Made by a program: the position numbers and the translations under genes. Below are positions 1-11,668 of a DNA stretch of 64,000 nucleotides, one piece after another (the stretch's first letter is position 1; each line of letters starts with the position of its first letter). Origin of the DNA: Pyrenochaeta sp. MPI-SDFR-AT-0127 (taxonomy: Eukaryota > Ascomycota > Dothideomycetes > Pleosporales > Cucurbitariaceae). The notes beneath the pieces are model-generated. The model saw only the letters and a program-made list of their open reading frames with translations. It was not told the origin of the DNA and did not search any database. The DNA is taken from positions 55,887 to 119,886 of the forward strand of contig JAGTJM010000084.1 of the NCBI GenBank assembly GCA_020747015.1, given 5' to 3'.

Positions 1-291
1 CATGGCCTGGAAGAAGCCAGCAGCAGTCAAACTGGCGAAAGCTCTGGCAAGTACCTTGGTATCATGAACCTCTACACTACCTTGCCTCAATTCGTTGGCA
101 CGGGAATTTCATGGGCTGTCTTTAGTTTGCTAGAGCCGGGAAAGAGTCCAGAATTATCCGAAGCCCCCCCGGAAGAGCGTCATTCGACCGATGGGCCGAA
201 TGCCATCGCTGTTTGTCTCTTCATTGGAGCCTGCTCAGCGTGTCTTGCGGTGGTAGCAACGAGGAGGCTGAAACGGATACAGGGCCATTGA
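1..291 (+). CDS. Sucrose/alpha-glucoside-type MFS transporter, C-terminal end (partial)
   Basis: The reading frame is open from base 1 to a stop at 289-291, so only the last 96 residues of a gene entering from the left are present. A GKYLGIMNLYTTLPQFVG segment, then GTGISWAVFSLLEP, a hydrophilic linker, and a final hydrophobic helix (AIAVCLFIGACSACLAVVA) ending in RRLKR resemble the last two membrane segments of fungal SUT1/Scrt1-like sucrose transporters. Such proteins are plasma-membrane 12-helix proton symporters. The basic tail after the last helix fits a cytosolic C-terminus. A general alpha-glucoside permease of the same superfamily is possible. Substrate cannot be decided from this fragment. 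Confidence 0.7.
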   Translation, partial: HGLEEASSSQTGESSGKYLGIMNLYTTLPQFVGTGISWAVFSLLEPGKSPELSEAPPEERHSTDGPNAIAVCLFIGACSACLAVVATRRLKRIQGH

Positions 292-1209
292 TAGATGGTA
301 ATGAATCAGCATTAGACCAGATATTCAGGTGCGCCATGATAACTGATGTCCCAACAAATGCTCGATCCTGGGTCACGCTTTCTCATTCGGGCCATGGGGC
401 AGATGCGATGGCGCATGCGAATTTTTGCTTAGAGATTTCTACGGGTCCCGCTTTGTTCTAGAAGGCAGGTGTGGCTAAAACCAGGGATGGCGTTCGTAAC
501 CAGGTATAGAGGGAGGCTTTGAGGGTTCCGATAAGACGGATACATGTCGGTCGCACTCGCTCGCAATCGACAGCTCGACTTTGTGTGCCAGGGTATCGCC
601 AGGCCCTTCCGAGTGCTTGGAGGACGGAAGACAAGGCCTTGGGGTGTCTTCCGACACACAGCTATCGATATGCAGAGCTGGTACTTGGTAGCCAATTGTT
701 GCGCACGCCGGTGCACTCCCCCATGTAATCGCGTAGATACCAGTACTTGGACAGAGTACATGGCGGCCAAGGTCGGCCATCCCACAGCGGAAATCTGACG
801 CGGTAGGCTACTGCGAGTGAGGTGTCGCCGCCAGAATAGAAATGAGTCGCTGTCGTGGAGCTGCTTGGTCACGACACGTGCCAGGCCTTCACTCACAGGC
901 GACCAGCCATACAAATAGCACAATACCCGCCTTTGCCTTTTTTTGCACTCGAAACGCCATTTCCCGAGACCCCCCCAAGCAAGACCGTTTTCTCTTGCTC
1001 CAGCTGCCCGTGGTCGTTGTTTCCTCCAGCCAGAGCCACTCACATTCTTGGACTAGCAGCAACTAGTCTTCATAGAGGGGCGAATAACCTTGCCCAGCGG
1101 CTTTCTCTCGCTCAACCCGCCCGAACATTTCTGCAGACGGCTCACCAACAACAACACCACCTCCCTCAACAACTTGCCACCCGCATATCGACATCACCGC
1201 GTTGCCAAG
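292..1209. other. Intergenic region upstream of NAP1
   Basis: No supported gene. Long open frames exist on both strands but have no domain-like sequence. CT-rich stretches just before 1210 look like the promoter and 5' leader of NAP1. Confidence 0.5.
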
Positions 1210-2703
1210 ATGTCTGAGCCAATCCGCAATAAGAAGATGGATTCCATATCCGCCCCGTAAGTCACTTTGCACTGTTCCGCCACACAATTTTGACGCCAAA
1301 GACATCATCGCAACGACCGCTGCAATGGACGTACCGCCTGCTAACAATCTGCCTTCCAGCACCCCGCAGAACACACCCGCCAATGCTGCTCCCATATCGT
1401 CGCACGCCCAGCAGCCCGGCGTAGGCACGATCAAAGAAGGTGAGTCGCAATATTCCTGTTCCTGCCCCTCTGACCCCGCGTTATCGCGTAGTGAAGGCCT
1501 TGACCGCTAATTCGACTTTTTACTGCAGAGGAACTCGAGCGCACTGCCGCTGGTCTATTCGCTGCCAACCCTGCCCTCGTCGCCATGATGCAGAACAAGC
1601 TCGGCTCGTTGGTGGGCAGGTCAAGTGGCTATATCGAGTCCCTGCCTGCCTCGGTCCGCCGTCGCGTCGCTGGCCTGAAGGGCGTCCAGAAGGACCACTC
1701 AAAGCTCGAGGCTGAGTTCCAGGAGGAGGTCCTGCAGCTGGAGAAGAAGTATTTCGCCAAGTTCACACCTTTGTACGAGACACGCGCAAAGATTGTCAAC
1801 GGTGCTGAGGAGCCCTCAGAAGAGCAGGTCAAGATCGGCGAACAGCAAGACGAGGAGGATGATGAGGACACACCCGAGGCAGAGCTCAACAAGGACGAGG
1901 GCAAGGATGTCAAAGGTATTCCAGAGTTCTGGCTGAGCGCCATGAAGAACCAGATCTCGCTCGCCGAGATGATAACAGACCGCGATGAGGCTGCGCTGAA
2001 GCACCTCACCGACATTCGCATGGAGTATCTCGACCGCCCCGGCTTCCGCCTCATCTTTGAATTCGAGGAGAACGAGTTCTTCACCAACAAGACCATCACC
2101 AAGACCTACTTCTACCAGGAGGAGAACGGTTACGGCGGTGACTTCATCTACGATCACGCCGAGGGTGACAAGGTCGACTGGAAGGCAGGCAAGGATCTGA
2201 CTGTCCGCATCGAGAGCAAGAAGCAGAGGAACAAGAGTGCGTCTATAACCCTCGCTACATGAGCAATGATACTGACCATCACGCAGACACCAAGCAGACC
2301 CGGGTTGTTAAGAAGACCGTTCCCACAGAGTCGTTCTTTAACTTCTTCGACCCACCAAGCCCTCCTCAGGATGAGGACGATGCTTCCTCTGATATTGAGG
2401 AGCGCCTCGAGCTCGACTATCAACTTGGTGAAGACATCAAGGAGAAGCTCATTCCTCGTGCAATCGACTGGTTCACCGGTGAAGCCCTTCAGTATGAGAA
2501 CATTGAGGACTTCGAGGAGGGTGACTTCGAGGATGAGGATGACGAGGACGAGGACGAGCTGAGTGATGACCGTGATGAGGATGAAGAGTCGGATGATGAG
2601 GTCAGTCCAACTACTTGAGATCGCCCCCGTATGACATGCTAATCATCTGCAGAATGACGGCACAAAACCCAAGCAGGAGGCTGCTGAGTGCAAGCAGAGC
2701 TAA
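1210..2703 (+). CDS. NAP1: Nucleosome assembly protein 1 (histone chaperone)
   Basis: Five predicted exons (1210-1256, 1360-1439, 1529-2236, 2287-2600, 2653-2703) give 399 residues, normal for NAP1. The protein is a H2A-H2B chaperone that shuttles between cytoplasm and nucleus. Visible hallmarks are an N-terminal helix leading to KLGSLVGRSSGYIESLP, the long dimerisation helix (LEAEFQEEVLQLEKKYF), the core segment GIPEFWLSAMKNQ, and TKTYFY with a beta earmuff region. The NFFDPPSPP motif is followed by an acidic tail very rich in Asp and Glu. It ends in ECKQS, the usual fungal NAP1 C-terminus (possible CaaX-like box). Introns were placed so that NTKQTRVVKKTVPTESFF is continuous. The start is the first ATG of the first exon, and the first exon codes for only 15 full codons. 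Confidence 0.93.
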
Positions 2704-3630
2704 ATGGTTCGAAGCAACGGTTTCCTTGACTTACGGGTATTGGGCTTGTTCTTCGATCTAGATGCCGGCATCATTACGCATTTTGGTGGCTCCACAGTCG
2801 TTCGGGTATGTGACCTGACTGTTTCCATCACCCGTCTGTTCACCCACGCATTGCCACACTACATGCCTTTTCATATGGCGTAATACTGCATTGAAAGAGC
2901 TGGGACCGGGTGACTGGAGATTATTGGATTAGTTTACACCAACTACTTGGTTCTTCTCGCCATTCGTCTTCCCCCGATCCCTCACATGATACAACAGCAC
3001 GATCACTAGCATGTTTGGCGTAGTCTAAGGTGGAGTTTTGAAATGTTTTCTTTGCGCGGGGTAGTGCTCACCCTTAGAGAATGGAGAGAGGCCTTTGGTC
3101 CGTAGCGTGGTTTATGGCTTATCCGTACACAAAAGTTTGAATATCTCTACATTGTTGTTTTTTAATGTGTGGCCAATAATATCAACCTCGAGTCTTCTTT
3201 TAATATACGTCACTATGAAGTTAGAATGTACTACTTTTCATCCACCAGCATAATCACGTCAAGATGACGACAGGGCCATAACGTTCGCTCTGTACCGGCA
3301 TCACCGTTATGCCAGGCACACCCGCGCGTAGGCATTCCAAGAATTCTGGAATGAATGTCAGCGTTCAAAGCAGTTAGTGAGGGGTAGTGGGGGTCACGCC
3401 GGGTAAAGTTCGGACTGAATTAAATTTTGGAGGGAAACAACTTTTGGGAATGCGACAGGCATCCAAGGGACGCAATTAAGGTTTAGACAGCACTTTTACT
3501 GAAACTCTGACACGCGCACGCACACCCTGTTCCTGATCTTTTTATTTTGACCCTTCAAAATCTGGGAGTATCCCTAAGAACCAATTCAAACGAGCAAGTC
3601 TGTTCACGACCATATCCAAGCAAGCACAAG
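2704..3630. other. Intergenic region between NAP1 and FAP7
   Basis: Contains the NAP1 3' region and the FAP7 promoter. I see no open frame with protein-like composition and no RNA gene. Confidence 0.5.
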
Positions 3631-4264
3631 ATGGCGCGCCAAAACCCAAACATCGTTATCACAGGCACCCCTGGCGTGGGAAAGACAACACATGCAGAGC
3701 AATTGGCAAGAGCGACAGGGTTCAAGCATTTGTCAGTAAATCAAATTGTCAAGGATGAGGGTTTCCATGAGGGCAAAGATGAGGAGACGGGGAGCTGGAT
3801 AGTGGACGAGGACAAGGTGCGCACTCCAAACCACTCTTTACCCTCTACACTTGAGCAGATCGCTCTTCAAGCGCAAGCGACCGGTTTGCTAACTTTGCTT
3901 TTAGTTACTCGACTACATAGAAGCCCTCCCACTCCACACAACCGGCGGCTACATTATCGACTGGCACGCCTGCGACCTCTTCCCTGAGCGCTGGATCGAT
4001 CTTGTCATCGTCCTGCGATGTGACTCTACGTTACTATATGACCGCCTTACTGCAAGAGGATACAAGGACAAGAAATTGGAAGAGAATATGGACTCGGAAA
4101 TCATGCAAGTCTTGCTGGACGAGGCGAGAGAGGCTTACAAGGAAGAGATTGTGGTCGAGTTGAAGAGTGAGAGTAACGAGGATGTTGAGGGAAACCTGGA
4201 GAGAGTGGAGCAGTGGGTAGAGCAGTGGAAGAAGGACCGTGAAGGAGCGGAAGACGAGCAATAA
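3631..4264 (+). CDS. FAP7: Adenylate kinase isoenzyme 6 / ribosome assembly ATPase
   Basis: Two exons (3631-3816 and 3905-4264) encode 181 residues. The Walker A loop GTPGVGKTT lies at residues 11-19, and IIDWHACDLFPERW followed by DLVIVLR is the AK6 signature (equivalent to the human DYHGCDFFPERWFD region). The family transfers phosphate between ATP and AMP and, with Rps14, promotes final 20S rRNA cleavage in small-subunit maturation. An acidic, Lys-rich tail (VEQWVEQWKKDREG) follows. The start at 3631 is chosen because an upstream in-frame ATG would add a tail foreign to the family. The gene converges on HAM1 with 150 bp between the stops. Confidence 0.92.
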
Positions 4265-4414
4265 TCATGGAGAAAGTGAATTACTCTCGAGATGAGATTT
4301 GAGCGTCGACTTCTACATTCTTGGTATGTTCTATTCTTCTACTTCTTTTTTGGGCCATTGGTTATCATGAATACAAACGAGATGAGCTCATGCCCTGAAA
4401 AGCAAGCTCTCCGG

Positions 4415-5238
4415 TTACGACTCCACCTTGTTTGCCAACCACTCCTTCAACTTATCTAACGCCTTCCCCCTGTGACTGATCTTGTTCTTCTCACTCTTCT
4501 CCATCTCTGCATACGTTTGACCATTGTACTCAAAACACGAGTCCCAGCCTATGTTCACGTTAGCCTGCATTTCCGAAACTTTCGATTTGCATGTTGGACT
4601 TACCAAAGACAGTACTCCCCCGCGATTCAACCAACTTGCCATCCGTCCGACCCTGGAACAAGACTGGTTCATGTCCAGGTCCTTCGCAGTACGCAAACGT
4701 GCACACTGCCTGGGCAGACTTGTCATCGAACCCTGAAAGCATTTTGTGCATTTGAGAGGCACCGAGAGAGAGCATAAACCATTTGCTGGTGAGGTTAGCG
4801 GATGTGCTCAGGAGGTCTGAATGGAAGTAGGAGTGGCGGGGCAAGGAATGGAAAGGTGAAAAGGAATGACATGAACGTGAAAAGAAGAGACATACATATA
4901 TGGTCCCGGAAGGTCATTCATGGCTTTGAAGCAGAGACATGTGTCTTCAACCAAAACAGGTCCTTGGATCTGGATGAATGTCAGCATTCGTTCATACATT
5001 TGCTGCATGCATGTGCATTGTCACATGGAATTATCAGAGATTTTCCACCTACAGCTTCAGCCGCTCTTCGTGCTTTGTCCGTGGTAACTTCCTCGACGGT
5101 CCCTTGGATCTCGATGAGGTCGACATTCTGGTTTCGTAGCTCGATGACCCCTTCAAGAATGGCCTGGACTTCAGCGAGTTTGTTCTTGTTGCCCGTGATG
5201 AAGTTCAGGTGCTTGGGCACCGATGGCGTGGACGTCAT
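4415..5238 (-). CDS. HAM1: Inosine triphosphate pyrophosphatase
   Basis: Four exons on the minus strand (5238-5053, 4969-4896, 4785-4604, 4548-4415) give 191 residues, the usual size. The enzyme hydrolyses ITP, XTP and dITP to monophosphates and so keeps non-canonical purines out of nucleic acids. Hallmarks are LNFITGNKNKLAEV at the N-terminus, GPVLVEDTCLCF with the catalytic acidic residues, the GPYIKWF segment, FAYCEGPG, and the base-recognising end WDSCFEYNG with EKNKISHRGKAL. All three introns are GT-AG and restore continuous family motifs across each junction. An in-frame ATG further upstream would extend the N-terminus by about 20 residues, but the protein normally begins just before the ITGNKNK strand. 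Confidence 0.93.
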
Positions 5239-6084
5239 CTTGTGTGGCTTGATCGATTTGGTGTAGCTTCTGCTGTGTGCAAGTCTCTTCTTTGACAAGT
5301 GGAGGACTGACTGGTCCTTGCGGCTGATAGCGGAAGTCTAATTTGATTGCCAGATCGATGTTGTTCCGTTTTTGACACTTGGACCTTTGAAGGAAAGCGT
5401 GCTTCAACACTCTGATGATGTTAGCTTTCTGCACCTGAACTAGAGAATTGTTGCATGCTGATATACTCACCAATTCGAAACCAATATGCCTTTCCGCGCT
5501 GCTGTAATCGGTGGTTTGGTAAGCGAGTACAAGATGACTGGTTTTGCGGAATTAGCAGCCTCAAAAGGGCGGAGGCTGAGGGGTTTTCAAGCGTGATTGG
5601 TCGAGAACCGCACAACACAGGGCTGAGGTTTCAATCCTTAGAGCGGCAGCTGAAAACTTAGTGGCTCACCGATTCCTCGGAGCGCAAAGTCTTTACGATA
5701 ACATAACCTTAGGGCTGCGAGAAGAAAGGCGCAGGCGGGGTTTATCTTTAGAGAGAAGCCTCATTGGTCGTGCCGATACTAGCGCTCTACACCGAATGCC
5801 GCCGTGCCCTACGAACGACCCTCTAGCGTCTCTCTCACAACCGCTTTTCCATTACCAACCCATCGCCATTCGTTCCTCTCGCAGGGTAGGCTTGCAGGAA
5901 TCTCTAAATCGCATCCAGCCCTATGGCGCTGAGCTGAAAACGTCACTTGTCATCCAAGCAGGTCTAAACGTCGCCGACGCACACACTGCAGCAGTAGTCA
6001 GACCGCAGCACATTTGTTGGCTTTTTCTAGAGCATTGGAGCATCGGCGAGCACGAAGGGTGACGGTCTGCTTGTGTTGCCAAAG
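5239..6084. other. Divergent intergenic region between HAM1 and the P450-like gene
   Basis: Separates two divergently transcribed genes and should hold both promoters. Open frames here show no recognisable protein features. Confidence 0.5.
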
Positions 6085-8144
6085 ATGGGTTCCCTCAGGA
6101 CGCTGTTCCTGGCCGTGTATACCTCCAATGGCATAATAAGGGTGTTGTTTCTACCACTATGCTACATTGCACTTCTCAGTCCCTTCACACTTGCCATTGC
6201 ATACTTCTTTGGTCTAGATCAGGCAATTCGAAGATTGATACCGGAAGACTTCTCGTGGTTTGACCTCTTGCCACAGATTGTCCTCTCCGCGGTATTTTTG
6301 TTGCTACCCACACGCTTACTTTCTGGTTCTGGAGATGCAACTAAGAGCAAAGATGGAGGAGGGAAGAGGAGGGTACAATCATTGCCATACTGGATTCCGG
6401 GCGTTCGCAACTTTGGGAGTATCGCATTCGGTGGGGAAGAATGGCTGAAGGGTGTTAGGTTAGTCTTGCAAGAAGGAGTTTGATGGGCAAAGTTTAACAG
6501 TCGACTAGAGAGTCTTCAATAACCAACATCGTTGCATACAAAGGTGCAGGTGCGAAACACAATGTCCTCTTCTCGGACGTCCTACTAGAGCAAGTCTGCA
6601 AAAATTGGGCCAACCTCGAAGAACCGCAAAGTAGCAGATGGACTCGTCTTCGAAACGCGTTCAGCATGCCAGCCGATATGCAAAGCCAATATTTCGAACT
6701 CTCGCCAACAGTTACCAAAGTCATCGAGACCGAAGTATTTCAAGGCAAGCAGATGGAAAGCCTTATTAATGCGTCGTTGACTATCCTATCCGAGTCTCTT
6801 CCGGATTTTGTTACGTTCAATTCGTCCATCGTTGACCAGATGCAATGGGAGCGTGTCTCAAATGTCGAACTCACAGATGGAACATCGGAAGCCGAGTGTG
6901 ATCTCTTCACGCTCATCAACGAGTTTTGCTGCAACGCTATCTTGCCTCCTGTCGTTGGTGCTCAATTTACGGAGTCGTACCAGCTACTTGCTACGGATCT
7001 TGCGACTTTCAATCAGCGCTTTTGGGCGCTCGCGCTGGGGTTGCCGCGGTTATCTCCTATACAAGGGCTGCCAGGAGCCGCTTTGGCGCAGAAGAGGCTC
7101 ATACAGAATTTCACGAAGCTGCTCAGAGACTTGACGAATCCGCCAGTGAGGAGAGTGCCGGATGACGACGAGAGCGTGAGTGGTGGTGAAGAAACAGATG
7201 CAGACATTGTTACACCTCTCACAAAACTTAATGACCTATTTACGAAGCATGATCTGCCCATGGATCTCCGGGCGGCAATGGCACTTGAGCTGGTCCACGG
7301 AATCGTCGCTGAAGTGGTACCATTGGTATTTTGGACTGTTTTGCACATTTACTCTACTGGAACTCTACAAGACACACAAAACACAGACGCAACCCCTCTC
7401 AAGAAGGTCAAAGAAGAGACAAAGGCTTGGGCACGAGCCATTCAGCCTCCTTCGATACACCCATCGTTTCCTGCACCACCAGAGATACGGTTCGCTTCAG
7501 CGACTGAAGCACTGTCTTCAAAGCATTTCCCTTACCTGCGTTCCTGCATCAGCGAATCCCGGCGCCTCTATACTTGTTCTAATGCCACATACAAAGTGAC
7601 TAAGCCAATCACACTAGAAGAAAAGGGTATCGCACGGCCTGGCGAAGAAGAGTCCTGGGAACTCGAACTCGACACATACGTCGATATAGGCATTTCACAA
7701 TCGCTAATCAATTCCTCGCCTGCAAATCACACCTTACCGTCCACGTTCAAAGCAGATCGCTTCATCAATAGCTCAGCACCGCCTTCTCTAATCTCTCCTA
7801 CGGATACATCAAGCCCGTACAATTCAGCCCTGCTCATCTCTATCATATCAGGAATTATTCAGCTCTGGGACATCACTCCTGCTCCCAAAAAGACAATCTT
7901 CGACCATATGCAAGAAGCACGGGAGGAAGTTTCGATTGGTGCTGCACCGCTGACCGGGGAGGAAAAGGCTGCTAAGGAGGAAGCCGGCAAGAAGAAACGG
8001 GCCAAGGAAAGCAAGCAAGTGAAGTGGGTTTTACCGAAAGCGGTGGATGGAGCGAGAGTAAAGATACCGAAGAAGGATGTCAGGGTTAGGGTTCGGAGAT
8101 TAGAGGGACTTCCGGTTTCAAAGATAACAGGGAGAATTGGCTGA
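6085..8144 (+). CDS. Cytochrome P450-like membrane protein lacking a haem-thiolate cysteine
   Basis: Two exons (6085-6458, 6509-8144) give about 669 residues. Two N-terminal hydrophobic segments (residues about 18-45 and 60-77) suggest ER anchoring. The following SLPYWIPGVRNFGS resembles the proline-rich hinge of P450s. Further on, AAMALELVHGIVAEVVPLVFWTVLHI resembles the I-helix region of CYP7/CYP8-like fungal P450s, and CISESRRLY contains an ExxR-type K-helix motif. The end SALLISIISGIIQLWDI and VRVRVRRLEGLP resembles P450 L-helix and final strand. The FxxGxxxC loop that should precede the L helix is absent: only a short Ser/Pro-rich stretch without cysteine is there. I infer a P450-fold protein without normal monooxygenase chemistry. 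The intron placement is the best-fitting one, not certain. Confidence 0.65.
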
Positions 8145-9733
8145 AAATTAGGGTGATTGCGAATTTACAGGATACAATGGTCAATGGTGTTCAAGGTGGA
8201 GACTCACAGTAGTGGGCAGATATTTCGGAAGTATGAGCAAGCGTCAAGACCACACTGCACGGAGAAAGATGGAGCGTCTGGGATTAACCTTCGGGAATGT
8301 AAATTCCGACCGTTGGATTCCCACGCGTACCATACGACGTCCCGATAGCTCGAGATGTACATAATAGGGTGAAGAACTAGCAAGGTCAAGCAGACAATAT
8401 TGCCCACAGAATCCTGTCACTGATTCACTCGGCCCCAGCTCCCGTTCTCGCACTCCACTTCAGCGGCAGCAATCTCCACTTCTCCCCAACAATCCTAAAG
8501 CACCTCGTCCTCTACCCGAGCACACTGACTCTCAACTTCCCCATCTCGCCAATCGGTCCTGTACCGTCATTTGGCTCGAGCTGACGTCCATCTTTCGTCA
8601 AAGTAGCGGTGAGATAGCACGCTGCGCCCTAATCCCGCAAGTCTTGTTCCCCCCCCCGCATCCACGCGAGACTCTCAACGCACAAACACATCAGCCGTAC
8701 AGATACACTTTGTTGGCTCATCACACCGCAATACTGGAAGACTAGCGGACACTAGCAGACTCCTCCCGGCCGCGAGGGGGCGCTGCGGGAGAGCGCTGGC
8801 AGTGCTGCCATGAATCGTGTGATCGTTTGATGGGATGAGGATGGAGCGATACCGCAGGGAAGAGTAGAGGATGGAGACGTAGCATTGCTAGAGAATGATT
8901 CCAATATTTTGGGATCGACTATAAACCATGCACCTTGTTCATAAAGCTACTACATTCGCGTGGTCCAGGGTGCACACCGTTGCATTGAACATGTTGGCGG
9001 TTAGCTTCAGAACATTCTGTTGACGTTGAAGAAATGTCTAAGGAGGACGGAAGATCATCAGAGAAAGACCGGTTCGTGAATGGGAGGCAAGCGCGATGTG
9101 TCAGCTCGTGTTTGCTCTGCCTGATAGACTACAATTTGCTCAGCACATTGTTTGTGAATGAAATAGTTGAAGGTGCGACTAGAATATTGTTGCCAACATG
9201 GATTGCTTTACGTTAAACAAAAGGGGCTTGAAGATGGGGACAGTATGGCGATAGTAGATGCATGTTGTGATATCCAAGTGTAAGACGAGACGTACACAAA
9301 GAGCTCTTAGGATCATAGATTCCATGAGAAGGTCGATTGAATGGAACGATAAGATACTTGTATGTGAGGAAGACGGGCATGGTGTGAATGTAAGGTAAGG
9401 TTGAGTAAGGAGGATCGCCCTAGAGACAGCATGGGTGTTATCACTAACAGTATATGTCAACCTAATTGATAAATGCGCATTAGCCACATGGTTAGCAACT
9501 TGCAGCAAGATTACTGAGATTGTGTAACTTGTCATTGTCATTTCCATGATACTTTTCCCGCACCACCTGGAACACCAGATGCGGATGGTACCCATGCACG
9601 CCGTCACTGCTGCGGAGATTCATCAAGGGTATGTTTAAACATTCATTTGTAAACATAACACCTTTTGGATGCCCATATCATGCCGCAGAATGTTGAAAAG
9701 ACCCAGAAAACCCCTGCCTATTCAACCGTGACT
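8145..9733. other. Long intergenic region
   Basis: Nearly 1.6 kb without a supportable gene. It contains a run of C (about 8650) and several weak open frames. I see no tRNA, terminal repeat or coding motif. Confidence 0.45.
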
Positions 9734-10671
9734 TTATACCTCCTCAAGAACTGTCTCCTTGAACTCCCTCTCAACCTGAGTATCGTTAGCCGTAGTCCAC
9801 AATCTGGGTAAGGGAACTTATCGTACCTTCTGACCAGAGTCATCCTGGCTTGACTCGCCGTGGAGACCGAGGAGAGCACCAAGATCAAACTTGGGTGCCT
9901 TGAGGAGCTTGACCTTTCGGACGTGGACCTGTACTGTGTTAGCTATATTTCCCCTCAAAATCCCTCAGGTGTGCACGTACGTTCTGGAGAGGGTAGATGC
10001 CCTGAGTGGACTTCTCGATCTCGCGGCCGATAACCTCTGGGATGAGCTTCTGGGTGAGCTGGGCAAGAGTGCACGAGCTGGCGTCCCGGGTCATGATCTC
10101 AACCATCTTCTTGCGGATTGCCCTGATCTGAGACGAGGCAGCGTATGTGGTCTTCTTGATCTGGTTTGGTCGTCGCTTGGTGAAGCCGATGGCGAAGAGG
10201 CGGAGGAGGTAGTCGTCAGTGGTCTTGACAACAACGTTGGCCTCGATGAGGGTTTGCCATTTGCGGACGAGGGAGCGGAGCTTGTCGGAGGTGAAGTCGA
10301 GACCGTGGAAGTTGGTCAGGCAGTTCTTGCCCTGGATCTCGTCGACGCGGAGCTTGACCTTGCGGAACGCGTGGTCCTCATCCTTCTGGAGATCGGCGAG
10401 CGAAACCTCGAATATCCGTCCCTTCAGCGCATCATTTGCGTTCTTGAGACCGGTTGTGCGGTTGACGAGGGTCTTTCCGACACTGCAGAGACAGACGAGT
10501 AAGTATTGAGGCCATTGAGAGAGTGTGGTTATGCTGCGGGGAGTCTTACTCTCGGATGGCGAAAGTTCCTGGCGCCTTGACGTTGTACCAGTCCTTCTTT
10601 GCGAAGGTGTCGGTCTTCTTCTTGAGACCCTTCTTGCCCTTTGAAAGACGCTTGTTCTTGCCGACAGCCAT
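9734..10671 (-). CDS. RPS1: 40S ribosomal protein S1 (eS1, S3a family)
   Basis: Four exons on the minus strand (10671-10550, 10482-9981, 9928-9827, 9775-9734) give 255 residues, exactly the yeast Rps1 length. It is a structural small-subunit protein near the mRNA exit. Diagnostic sequence includes the basic start MAVGKNKRLSKGKKGLKKK, then KDWYNVKAPGTF, VGKTLVNRTTG, GRIFEVSLADLQ, KNCLTNFHGLDFT, and TDDYLLRLFAIGFTKRR. The C-terminus is acidic (KVEREFKETVLEEV). Introns are 67, 52 and 51 nt with clean GT-AG borders. Intron-rich 5' ends are usual for fungal ribosomal protein genes. Confidence 0.95.
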
Positions 10672-11668
10672 GATTGCGACTCTGGTTGTTGAACGTCGAG
10701 GCTGTGTGGTGTTGTCGTCGTTGTTCAATATCGGGGGTCGCCAAAGCCTTTTCGATTCTCGCTTAGAATAATGTGTGCGCTAAATCACGTGCACTGCCAA
10801 GACTACCACAAAACCCGCAGATCATCATCATCAGCAGCCTCACAACGATGCCTCACCACGATACCTCACTTTTCTAGGCATGTTGACTGGCACTTTCTCT
10901 ATTAATATTTTCTTTGATTGCATGTTTCTCTGAAATGAATTGCTGCGGCATCGCATCTCCGCTAAAATGCTCCGGAACGTCCCACAACTCTTCCTTCTGA
11001 CAAGATCATGCCGACACTTTTAGCTGGAGATTGGACATTTGGTCTCAATGGGACTTATGCAAGCAAATCACTATCTATACTTTGAAAGAGCAGTGCTGAG
11101 TAACGTTTTCGTTTTTTGGTTCTAAAGTTGGTCACTTGCAAGGTACACGCCTCACGCGCCACACAAGCAGACCATCTATGTACGAATGAGTAAACACGGC
11201 CTTCAGTTCGCTGTGCACTACTTCGTTCACTTGCGCCTTCGCCGAGATTCCTCGCCGTCGCCAGCCGCCCAGGGCTCGATAACATGACTACCAGCCGCAG
11301 CTGAGTGGCTGTGCCAAAGTCATGAGAACATCCGCGGACGTTGCCCCCCCACGTGAACTTTCTTCTCCCGCCTCCCAGCCCGACGTCTCGCGATCGTGAC
11401 GTCGATTTCTGCCTGTGAATTCTACTCGCCTTCGCTATTGATTTGAGCGAAAATGGCGCGATCTCTACAGTTGCGCGTGGCATGTCGCTAGACGGCTGAA
11501 ATCTCATCTCGACCAGCTATCCTCCGGCTCCGGCCTCTTCGTTGCAAGATTGGATTACCTCCTCTACGTGAAAAGGAACGTGCAAATGTACGATAGTAGG
11601 GTGATTGGTTTTGTTAGTAGAGTGGTTAAAATTCGAAGTCTTTTCCACTCAGTTGCAATGCCCCACAG
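10672..11668. other. Intergenic region upstream of RPS1
   Basis: Holds the RPS1 promoter and the 3' side of the minus-strand gene at 11669-12173. A 150-codon open frame on the minus strand has a low-complexity, non-family-like composition and is not called. Confidence 0.45.

Noticed and set aside
429..1043. A 204-codon open frame on the minus strand upstream of NAP1
   Set aside because: Composition is Arg/Ser/Cys-rich and patternless, no domain or spliceable neighbours, and it lies over the NAP1 promoter.
9179..9607. A 142-codon minus-strand frame
   Set aside because: No start context, no recognisable domain or convincing signal peptide, and surrounded by noncoding sequence; likely chance.
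11055..11507. A 150-codon minus-strand frame
   Set aside because: Basic, low-information sequence without motif; probably open by chance in GC-rich DNA.
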